Of a DNA stretch of 11,156 nt, positions 5,003-10,660 are shown one piece after another. Position 1 is the stretch's first letter. Every line of letters starts with the position of its first letter. Both the position numbers and the translations under genes were made by a program. Source of the DNA: an uncultured Phascolarctobacterium sp. (GTDB lineage Bacteria > Bacillota > Negativicutes > Acidaminococcales > Acidaminococcaceae); the NCBI GenBank assembly GCA_900553055.1, contig USBV01000041.1, forward strand, positions 1 to 11,156, in the 5' to 3' direction. The notes beneath the pieces were generated by a model that was given only the letters and a program-made list of their open reading frames with translations, ran no database searches and was not told the DNA's origin.

Positions 5003-6277
5003 ATGACTATGATTATTAATCCCACAGCGGCAGAATTTCGTGCCATGCTGAGGGAAAAGAAAACCTTTTTGGCTGATTTTTATGCAACCTGGTGCGGACC
5101 ATGCAAGATGCTTAGCTATGTGCTGGATGATATCGAAAAAGAGATGGGGGAGCGTATCGATATTGTTAAAATAGACATTGATAAGGAGCCCGAACTGACC
5201 GAGGAGATGGATATTACCATTATTCCGGGGTTGTTTTTTATCAAAGAGGGCAAAGTGGCGTCACAATATGCCGGCTTTTTACCCAAGGAAAGGCTGCGCG
5301 CAAGGCTGGAGAAGCTACTGGGAGCAGAACCACCTGTGGAAGCAGCTCCTGATAAGCATTACGATCTGATTATTGTGGGCGGTGGTGCAGCGGGGCTCAC
5401 TGCTGCGGTTTATGCCCGTCGTGCAGGGCTCAAAACTCTTGTGCTGGAGTCCTTTGCGCCCGGGGGCAAGCTTATCAAGACCTTTGAGCTGGAAAACTGG
5501 CCGGGAATAAAAAATGTGAACGGCTCTGTGCTTGCCTATGATATTTATGAGCAGGCTATGGCTTTGGGAACAGTTTATTTATATGAAAAGGTGGTGGCTC
5601 TTGCTGTTGAAGGAGAGCTAAAGAAAGTCCTATGTGAAAGCGGTGCCGAGTTTACGGCCACCGCAGTGATTGTGGCAACGGGTACGGTGGAGCGTTTGCT
5701 CAATATCCCCGGTGAGCAGGAGATGATTGGCCGAGGTATTAGCTTTTGCGCTGTATGCGATGCGGCGTTTTATCGGAATAAGCCGGTTATTATTGTGGGC
5801 GCCGGTAATGCTGCCTTCGAGGAATCACTTTATCTTGCTGAATTTGCCTCTAAGGTCACGATTTTGGCTCGCCGTGACGTGATTAGCGCAGAGCAGATTA
5901 CCCAGGACAAGGTGGCTCGTCATCCCAAGATTGAGGTGCTCACTTGGCGTGTGCCCCAGGAGGTTCTTGTCGAAAATGAGCGTGTGGCAGGGCTTAAGGT
6001 TTTGAATAAGGAAACGGGTGCCATGGAGAATATGGTTGCTAAGGGCGTGTTCCCTTATATCGGTGCTGACCCCGTTACCGATTTTTGTAAGGATTTGGGC
6101 ATAACTAATGCTAAGGGCTATCTTGTGGTGAATAATGATATGTCTACTGCTATAGCCGGCGTTTATGGTGCCGGTGATGTTTGTGATAAGGTGTTACGAC
6201 AGGTGGTGACGGCGACGAATGATGGTGCCATTGCTGCCCAAAGCGCATTACATTATATTCGTAATCGAGGAGAATAG
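5003..6277 (+). CDS. Thioredoxin-thioredoxin reductase fusion protein
   Basis: A 424-aa protein. Residues 1-107 are a thioredoxin domain with the active site WCGPC (30-34) and the cis-Pro loop IIPG (73-76). A short linker (about 108-118) leads to a low-Mr thioredoxin reductase (119-424): FAD motif GGGAAG (126-131), ENWPG, ATG at 226-228, redox pair CAVC (249-252), nucleotide-binding GAGNAAFEE (266-274), and C-terminal GDV...RQ (391-400). The reductase passes electrons from NAD(P)H through FAD and Cys249/Cys252 to the tethered Cys31/Cys34, making a self-contained disulfide reductase. The NADPH phosphate-binding HRRxxxR region here reads ARRDVIS, with the third Arg missing. ATG 5003 is chosen over 4970 because AAGGAG (4991-4996) is 6 bp upstream and the longer form adds no domain. 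Co-transcribed with the Nudix and ACT genes. Confidence 0.93.
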   Translation: MTMIINPTAAEFRAMLREKKTFLADFYATWCGPCKMLSYVLDDIEKEMGERIDIVKIDIDKEPELTEEMDITIIPGLFFIKEGKVASQYAGFLPKERLRARLEKLLGAEPPVEAAPDKHYDLIIVGGGAAGLTAAVYARRAGLKTLVLESFAPGGKLIKTFELENWPGIKNVNGSVLAYDIYEQAMALGTVYLYEKVVALAVEGELKKVLCESGAEFTATAVIVATGTVERLLNIPGEQEMIGRGISFCAVCDAAFYRNKPVIIVGAGNAAFEESLYLAEFASKVTILARRDVISAEQITQDKVARHPKIEVLTWRVPQEVLVENERVAGLKVLNKETGAMENMVAKGVFPYIGADPVTDFCKDLGITNAKGYLVVNNDMSTAIAGVYGAGDVCDKVLRQVVTATNDGAIAAQSALHYIRNRGE

Positions 6278-6279
6278 GC

Positions 6280-7122
6280 ATGGAAATTAAAGCGTTGGCT
6301 GAGTTATTCAGCGTCTGCAAGGTGGCGGATGCGGAGCAGATAGATTTAAACAAAAATTTTTGCTTTGCAGCGAAAACGGATGAGGAGCTGTCCTTGGTGT
6401 GCCCCACTAAGGATGTGCCTGAGGTGACCAGTGAGAGGGATGATGGCTGGAGAGCCTTTCGCATTCAGGGAACACTGGATTTTAGCTTGATTGGCATTTT
6501 GGCCAAGATATCTACCATTTTAGCTGAGCACAGGATAGGCATTTTTGCTATTTCTACCTTTAATACGGATTATATTCTTGTGAAGCAGGAAAATTTTGTC
6601 AAAGCATTGCAGTCCTTGGCGGAGCATGGATATCAGGTTCTTTATGAAGAAGTCAGCGAAAAAGATAAGCAGGCTGCACCCAAAGAGGGACTGCCAGCTA
6701 ATAATGCTCTGTATAAACTTTTACGTCCTGAATTGGAGGTCGCTTTGAAGAGATTTAGGGCTAGACAGCATTCTGCCAAGGTCACAAAGTATATAGGCGA
6801 CTTTTTGCGAGCATTGGATAATTTTGCTAAGGGCAAGAAGCTAAAGGATATTTATGCCTTTGCGATTGTGCAGGAGCTGGAGGACAATAATTATACGCAG
6901 TTGAATTATTATTTGGACAGCACTACCTTTGATATTGACTGCTGCGGCTTTGTGGAGCAGGATGGGTTAATGGTGAACAGCTATAATAATTGGGAGCTCA
7001 GTATTGATGGCGTCGCTTGTGAAGCCCCGGATGTGTTTGATTATGATATGGTTAATGAGTTGGCCGAGATTTTAGCAGGGGACAAGGTAAGGCTGGAGGT
7101 TGAGTTGCCGGAGCTGGATTAG
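6280..7122 (+). CDS. ACT-domain protein (ACT_7/CASTOR type) with unrecognised C-terminal half
   Basis: A 280-aa protein. Residues about 28-122 match the small ACT_7 regulatory family: LVCPTKDVPEV, then GWRAFRIQGTLDFSLIGIL, the ISTFNTDYILVK strand, and the terminal GYQVLYE. ACT domains of this type bind amino acids or related small ligands, and family members are normally only about 120-135 aa. After a charged linker (123-140) comes an extra region of about 140 residues that I do not recognise. It has a helix rich in Arg/Lys (147-190), the patch NNYTQLNYYLD (203-213), adjacent Cys221-Cys222, and a very acidic tail. The ATG lies 2 bp after the stop of the reductase fusion, with GAGGAG inside that gene's end, so translation is probably coupled. 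The pairing suggests ligand- or redox-linked regulation (inference). No signal peptide. Confidence 0.8.
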   Translation: MEIKALAELFSVCKVADAEQIDLNKNFCFAAKTDEELSLVCPTKDVPEVTSERDDGWRAFRIQGTLDFSLIGILAKISTILAEHRIGIFAISTFNTDYILVKQENFVKALQSLAEHGYQVLYEEVSEKDKQAAPKEGLPANNALYKLLRPELEVALKRFRARQHSAKVTKYIGDFLRALDNFAKGKKLKDIYAFAIVQELEDNNYTQLNYYLDSTTFDIDCCGFVEQDGLMVNSYNNWELSIDGVACEAPDVFDYDMVNELAEILAGDKVRLEVELPELD

Positions 7123-7307
7123 TTCAAGTGTAGGATTGGCGAATGATGTGAGCATTGTGGCCTATAGCGAGCTCGTTGTGCGTGCAGGTGAAGCTGAACC
7201 TTGGTTTTTACACTAAAACATACTTCAAACTGTTGTATATGTTAAATGGATTCCATAATAATAAGGGAAATTTTGTTGAAAGTAGTGTTCATAAGTAATT
7301 TTTGCTG
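7123..7307 (+). other. Intergenic stretch with a short open-frame remnant
   Basis: In the +1 frame relative to the preceding gene, the sequence stays open past that gene's stop and runs to TAA 7214-7216. It reads SSVGLANDVSIVAY, ELVVRAGEAEPW and FLH, which looks protein-like. There is no start codon or RBS of its own. It may be the degraded end of a lost gene or a shifted former C-terminus. The rest is AT-rich, with no clear terminator for the preceding operon. Confidence 0.3.
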
Positions 7308-7313
7308 TATAAT
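7308..7313 (+). promoter_or_regulatory. -10 box upstream of the ATPase pseudogene
   Basis: TATAAT 7308-7313, with no good -35 at 17-18 bp. A start near 7320 gives a short leader containing AGGAG (7331-7335), 8 bp before GTG 7344. Confidence 0.5.
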
Positions 7314-7343
7314 GGTTACAGAGGGTTGAGAGGAGTGTTTGCC

Positions 7344-8230
7344 GTGAATATGACGTTGAGAATAAATCCCTATACTCCGGGTGCTGGCATGGTGCCTCGT
7401 TATTTAGCTGGTCGTGAGCAGCTTTTAGAGGAAGCCAAAGATGTTTTAGCATACGTTTCAAATGGCTATGCGACTCGTTCAATCGTCTATTATGGACTGC
7501 GAGGTGTAGGCAAGACAGTTTTGTTATCTGAAATAGAAAATATTGCTCAAGAGAATCAAGTGTACTACTAACATATTGAAGCTCTGGATAATGCCTCTTT
7601 TATGTCTAGTATTTCCCTGTATGTAGGTAAGCTGCTACGCAAGATGAGCGTTATGTAAAAGGTTAAGCAATATGTTGAACTTGCTAAAAGTGTGACTGCA
7701 GCTTTCCAGCTTTTTTATAGTAAAGAAGGATATACTAGCATTGATGTTAATCCTGAAATGATTAAGGCGTGAGGTATTGCCGATACAGGGGATAAACAGA
7801 ATGATTTGATGGAACTTTTTGTGCATTGGAAGAAATCTTGCGTCACACGGAATGCTATCCTTATTTTTTACAAGAATACGGGCAACAGGTATGGAACTTT
7901 GTCGATAAAGGTACCAAAAAAATAACCATGACCAGTGTTAATGAAGCATATACGCCTTTTATTAATGCACTTGATGCAAGCTTTTTCAAGGTTCGGCATG
8001 ATCGAGCTAGTGAAAAGGAATTGGAATTTATGAAGGCTATGGTGAAGTGCGGAGTTTTGCCTTGCCCCACAAGTCAGGTTGCAAAAATCATGGGCGGAAG
8101 CTATAATCGCGTTGCGCCTATAAGAGCTCAGCTTATTCATAAGGGCTTTATTTACGCTACCAATAGGGGAGAAATCAGTTTCACTGTTCCTCAATTTGAA
8201 CAATATCTAAAAAGGGTTTACGGTATATAG
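7344..8230 (+). pseudogene. Decayed AAA/STAND-like ATPase
   Basis: The remains of a cytoplasmic ATP-binding protein of the family beginning NPYTPGAG. The start GTG 7344 has AGGAG 8 bp upstream. Residue 8 onward reads NPYTPGAG, then LAGRE, then a Walker A GLRGVGKT (51-58). The frame is cut by TAA 7569-7571, TAA 7656-7658 and TGA 7770-7772. Between these stops the reading still looks like the family (HIEALDN, ISLYVGKLLRKM, ADTGDKQNDL). At about 7820-7825 the frame changes and the sequence jumps from MELFV to LEEILRHTECYPYFLQEYG. By my recollection of the family, roughly 120-130 residues carrying Walker B and the sensors are missing. The C-terminal third (to 8230: AKIMGG, VAPIRAQLIHKGFIYA, FTVPQFEQYLKRV) is intact and probably a winged helix. 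Function is lost by inspection. The intact protein may act in DNA-linked or defence-like ATPase roles, which is unproven. Confidence 0.9.
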
Positions 8231-8255
8231 TTTGTTTAAATGAATAGCAAAAAAC

Positions 8256-8309
8256 CAGGACTTTAGAGATTGTGGCAATAAGTCTACTCTAAAGTCCTGT
8301 TTATTTTTT
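8256..8309 (+). terminator. Strong intrinsic terminator behind the ATPase pseudogene
   Basis: Perfect 13-bp stem CAGGACTTTAGAG (8256-8268) / CTCTAAAGTCCTG (8287-8299), 18-nt loop, tail TTTATTTTTT (8300-8309). An A-run just upstream (8249-8254) would let it work in the reverse direction too. Confidence 0.93.
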
Positions 8310-8399
8310 AACTGAAGCTTTTTCTGTAGAGGTGGCAAAAACTGTAAATCCTTTATAGTGTAAGTTGTGCCATGGTGTGTATAAACAGAGCTGTATTCG

Positions 8400-8408
8400 T
8401 GTTATAAT
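8400..8408 (+). promoter_or_regulatory. Extended -10 promoter of the DUF3795-YjbR unit
   Basis: TGT followed by TATAAT (8403-8408) forms TGnTATAAT. The -35 region is weak. The start near 8415 makes the leader very short, which bears on the choice of start codon for the next gene (ATG 8425 or GTG 8431). Confidence 0.65.
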
Positions 8409-8424
8409 AGATGGTAGGATGGTG

Positions 8425-8757
8425 ATGGATGTGAATATATTCATAGCATGCTGTGGTCTCGATTGTGAAAAATGTGATGCTAGACTGGCAACGATAAATA
8501 ACGACAATAAGTTAAAGAAGAAGGTTGCTGAAGAGTGGTCTAAGCTTAATGGTATAGAAATAACAGCAGAGATGATTAATTGTGAAGGCTGTCGTGTAAA
8601 TGGGGTCAAGACAGTTTACTGCGAAGCCTTGTGTCCTATCAGAAAATGTGCAATGGAAAAGCATTTTGCCACCTGTGCAGAATGCAGTGAAATGAATGTT
8701 TGCGATGAACTTAGCGCAATAATTTCAAATAATAAGGAAGCTAGGGATAATCTTTAA
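8425..8757 (+). CDS. Cysteine-rich DUF3795 family protein
   Basis: A 110-aa protein with 12 cysteines (9, 10, 14, 17, 53, 56, 66, 70, 75, 84, 87, 93). The N-terminal CCGLDCEKCDAR and the later INCEGCR, YCEALC, PIRKCA and CAEC patterns match the DUF3795 family, which is thought to bind metal but has no established function. No signal peptide or TM segment, so cytoplasmic. The start is uncertain. ATG 8425 is used because the family begins a few residues before the first Cys pair. Upstream ATGs at 8365 and 8419 lie before or too near the predicted transcription start, and GTG 8431 has a good GGTGAT 4 bp upstream. It heads a tight four-gene unit; the next gene begins about 30 bp later. Confidence 0.82.
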   Translation: MDVNIFIACCGLDCEKCDARLATINNDNKLKKKVAEEWSKLNGIEITAEMINCEGCRVNGVKTVYCEALCPIRKCAMEKHFATCAECSEMNVCDELSAIISNNKEARDNL

Positions 8758-8786
8758 TCTATGTAATTAGGGGGATGACTGTTTGC

Positions 8787-9041
8787 ATGCAGGGAAAGAA
8801 GCTTGATAAAGCAGGAAAATATTTGTATGGACTCATTGGTGGCTTTTTAGGAGCATTTTTGGGATTTATTATTATCCAAATAGGAGCCTGCTATTTTTTA
8901 GATGGGCTTTTAGAGGGTGAAAAGGGCCTCTGGGCAATAATTGGAGCAATTTGCTGCTTTGGGTTGCCGGGCTGCGCATTAGGATATTATGTATATAATG
9001 GTGACAAGGACAGCGTTCAAGACTTTCATCACTGCTGTTAG
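8787..9041 (+). CDS. Small two-TM membrane protein ending HHCC
   Basis: An 84-aa protein I do not recognise. TM1 is about residues 14-37 (Gly-rich, GLIGGFLGAFLGFIII) and TM2 about 47-70 (AIIGAICCFGLPGCALGYY). The short acidic loop between them holds LDGLLEGEKG. The tail after TM2 is charged and ends DFHHCC, two His and two Cys that could bind metal. Both GxxxG-type helices suggest helix packing or oligomer formation. The AGGGGG (8769-8774) touches ATG 8775, so ATG 8787, 12 bp downstream, is the more likely start although that spacing is long. It lies between the Cys-rich DUF3795 gene and the secreted repeat gene in one direction. Function unknown. Confidence 0.65.
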   Translation: MQGKKLDKAGKYLYGLIGGFLGAFLGFIIIQIGACYFLDGLLEGEKGLWAIIGAICCFGLPGCALGYYVYNGDKDSVQDFHHCC

Positions 9042-9099
9042 AGTGAAGGCGGCTTTTTTATGGAGCATGATGATTGGTTTGCAAATGGAGGTGCGTACA

Positions 9100-9429
9100 A
9101 TGAAGTTTTTGACCAAAATTTTACTAATAGCAACATTGTTGGTAACCATGGTTCCTGCCATGTGCGCAGCAGGAGCAGTGACCAAAGATGGCTATTATAA
9201 GGGTATTAAGCTGTGCGGTAAAGTTAAGGTAGTAAAGAGCTTTGCTGATATCAAGGTTCAGGTTGTGAAATCCTTTCCCGACTTGAAGGTACAAAAGGTT
9301 TCCTCTTTCCCAGATAAAATAGGCCAGTGGCAATTTGTGGACGCCTTTCCTGATTTTACCATCCAGTTTGTGGACTCCTTCCCAGATATCAAAATCCAGT
9401 ACGTTGATTCCTTCCCAGGAGTGAGGTAA
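9100..9429 (+). CDS. Secreted protein of six SFPD repeats (7(1) septoil-knot-like)
   Basis: A 109-aa protein. Residues 1 to about 26 form a signal peptide (positive MKFLTK, hydrophobic core ILLIATLLVTMVPAM, small residues near the cut). Cys22 lacks a good lipobox. The mature part is almost entirely a tandem repeat, [KQ]VxxVxSFPDxx. SF(A/P)D-type motifs start at 47, 58, 69, 82, 93 and 104, so the period is 11 with one 13-residue spacing caused by KIGQW. From memory this pattern belongs to the small family given the 7(1) septoil-knot fold, in which each repeat adds a strand and the chain is deeply knotted; an experimental member is known from Ureaplasma. ATG 9100 has GGAGGTG (9087-9093) 6 bp upstream, so the long frame from 8989 is rejected. 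It ends one base before the YjbR-like gene. Exported; role unknown. Confidence 0.85.
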   Translation: MKFLTKILLIATLLVTMVPAMCAAGAVTKDGYYKGIKLCGKVKVVKSFADIKVQVVKSFPDLKVQKVSSFPDKIGQWQFVDAFPDFTIQFVDSFPDIKIQYVDSFPGVR

Positions 9430-9430
9430 C

Positions 9431-10081
9431 ATGTTATATCCTCTTCTTGAGCAGTATGACATAGACTGTAAAAGGGCAATTGCATATGGATTTAGCAGGA
9501 CAGAAGCTGGCTTTGAACTAAAAAAGGAATTACCGGATGCGGGGCTTTATGCCATATTCGTTATTGCTGAGAAAAGCTTTGAAGTCAATGTGTTCGATGC
9601 TTACACAGACGAGGAGTATCTGCCCTTTAATGTTGCGGACAATATTACGGGCTTTGTCACCGGCATAAGGGAACAGGTGGAGGCTTTTGTTCAGGATATA
9701 AAAGAAAAATGCCTGCTTAAAGCCAACATGAAGCTTAGGCTGATGGAGTATTGCACTGGCAAATTTGGCACTAAGCCAGAGGCTCCGTGGGAGGATTCGC
9801 CTGATGCCTACACGTTCAAAACTGCCAAAAGGAACAAATGGTACGCTTTGTTTATGACCATACCCTATAAGAACTTAGGGCTTGTTTCCAAGGGAACTTT
9901 GGATGTGGTGAATATTAAGCTGCCACCGGAAAAAGTACTAGAGCTTATTGATAGGGTGCATTTTTATCCTGCATATCATATGAATAAAAAGCATTGGATT
10001 ACGATTATTCTGGATAAAGAGGTTGACGAGCTCTTAGTGCAGCAGCTATTAGCGGAAAGCTATAGCTTGGTTGAGAGGTAG
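9431..10081 (+). CDS. MmcQ/YjbR family protein with N-terminal extension
   Basis: A 216-aa protein. The C-terminal half (about 104-216) matches MmcQ/YjbR (DUF419): LMEYCTGKFGTKPEAPW, then FKTAKRNKWYALFM, VVNIKLPPEKV, the FYPAYHMNKKHWITI block, and a final LVQQLLAESYSLV. This is a small fold with a proposed but poorly proven DNA-binding role. The first ~100 residues (FSRTEAGFELKKELPDAGLYAIFVIAE, then FNVADNITGFVTGIREQVEAFVQ) form an extra domain seen in some longer family members, of unknown function. Start ATG 9431 is one base after the preceding stop, with AGGAG (9417-9421) 9 bp upstream inside the repeat-protein gene, so translation is likely coupled. Cytoplasmic. A coding remnant overlaps its 3' end in another frame. 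Confidence 0.85.
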   Translation: MLYPLLEQYDIDCKRAIAYGFSRTEAGFELKKELPDAGLYAIFVIAEKSFEVNVFDAYTDEEYLPFNVADNITGFVTGIREQVEAFVQDIKEKCLLKANMKLRLMEYCTGKFGTKPEAPWEDSPDAYTFKTAKRNKWYALFMTIPYKNLGLVSKGTLDVVNIKLPPEKVLELIDRVHFYPAYHMNKKHWITIILDKEVDELLVQQLLAESYSLVER

Positions 10082-10205
10082 GAAAGCTCTGTTTGGCGGG
10101 GAACACTTTGGTGCAGGATTAACTGTTTCTCCCAATAGTGAGCATCCCTTTATGGGGCCAGAAGATGCAGCTATCGTGGGCGCGTGGTTGGGGAGTGTAG
10201 TATAA
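10053..10205 (+). pseudogene. Orphan coding remnant overlapping the yjbR-like 3' end
   Basis: This frame is open from 10053 to TAA 10203-10205 and reads KALFGGEHFGAGLTV, then SPNSEHPFMGPEDAA, then IVGAWLGSVV. That composition is protein-like, but there is no ATG or RBS before the conserved-looking part (TTG 10071 is the only in-frame alternative). GGAAAGCT occurs twice at the junction (10054 and 10081), which may mark a deletion breakpoint. I read it as the C-terminal end of a deleted gene; the family is not recognised. Confidence 0.4.
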
Positions 10206-10399
10206 AAAACCATATCTTATTGTCCTGATTCGCCTCCGCGGCGCCCAATATATACTATCTCCATCAAAATAGGGCGAGGATTTATTGAGAACATTTGTTT
10301 CGAGTAACGTTTCGTTACAGGAGTGTAAATCGAACCGATTGTGCAGTGTTAGTGAACAAAGTATAAGTAAAAATTGTGCCCTAGTGTTGGTAAATACTT
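10206..10399 (+). other. Non-coding stretch with local hairpins
   Basis: No gene is supported here. It holds a CG-rich patch (10229-10249), a CGCCC/GGGCG pairing across about 29 nt, and a perfect 6-bp hairpin GTAACG-TTT-CGTTAC (10304-10318) nested between near-complementary GTTTCGA and TCGAAC. None of these matches a riboswitch or ncRNA family that I know. Confidence 0.4.
10339..10367 (+). promoter_or_regulatory. Possible promoter of a short transcript
   Basis: TTGTGC (10339-10344), exactly 17 bp, then TATAAG (10362-10367). With the terminator at 10400-10467 it would define an RNA of about 95 nt. The -35 is only a partial match. Confidence 0.3.
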
Positions 10400-10467
10400 A
10401 GCGCTCCACTGCGGCGGAGGATGAGACTTTTGCAGTCACGTCTTTCGCGGCGCTGGGGCGCTTTTTT
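10400..10467 (+). terminator. Strong intrinsic terminator with an extended internal loop
   Basis: AGCGCTCCA (10400-10408) pairs with TGGGGCGCT (10454-10462), 9 bp with one G-T, followed by T6 (10462-10467). The 45-nt interior contains further pairable GC-rich segments (GCGGCGGAGG, TCTTTCGCGG). It closes whatever is transcribed from the 8425-10081 unit or from a local promoter. Confidence 0.8.
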
Positions 10468-10577
10468 ATGGGGTGGGAGGTGGAGCCTAACTAGCATTGC
10501 ACTGTGGTATATGTTACGAATAGAAATGTTACAATTTGTTCCTTTAGACTAGCGAGGTTAATTTGTACTTTCATTTG

Positions 10578-10586
10578 TGATATAAT
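10578..10586 (+). promoter_or_regulatory. Extended -10 promoter of the sbcD-like gene
   Basis: TGA followed by TATAAT (10581-10586) forms TGnTATAAT; no good -35 at 17 bp. The start near 10593 leaves a leader of about 68 nt. A direct repeat ATGTTAC (10511-10517 and 10526-10532, 15 bp apart) lies just upstream. Confidence 0.7.
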
Positions 10587-10660
10587 GATAAGAAAGTATT
10601 TGATATATATGGCTCTTAAAGGCTAAGCATGCATAAATTGAGGAGGCTGGTGGAGTTATT

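Noticed and set aside
6150-6464. A minus-strand frame across the reductase/ACT junction
   Set aside because: Spans two well-supported coupled genes; its N-terminal region is low-complexity serine-rich.
7560-7830. Programmed frameshifting or stop-codon readthrough in the ATPase
   Set aside because: Three stops of two kinds and a missing segment of roughly 120 residues cannot be rescued by one recoding event; no slippery site or SECIS-like element is seen.
8989-9099. Longer N-terminus for the SFPD-repeat protein
   Set aside because: It overlaps the membrane-protein gene and would bury the signal peptide; GGAGGTG lies 6 bp before ATG 9100.
9220-9429. The periodic DNA of the SFPD gene as a CRISPR array or DNA minisatellite
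   Set aside because: The period is 33 bp in frame, with divergent DNA but conserved protein, and there are no constant repeats with variable spacers.
10229-10249. GATTC...TCCGCGGC resembles the 3' end of tRNA-Leu(TAA) at 571-590, suggesting an attachment-site copy
   Set aside because: The exact match is only 8 bp of a palindromic CCGCGG core plus GATTC, the T-stem is mismatched, no integrase is present, and housekeeping genes (ilvD, the reductase fusion) lie between.
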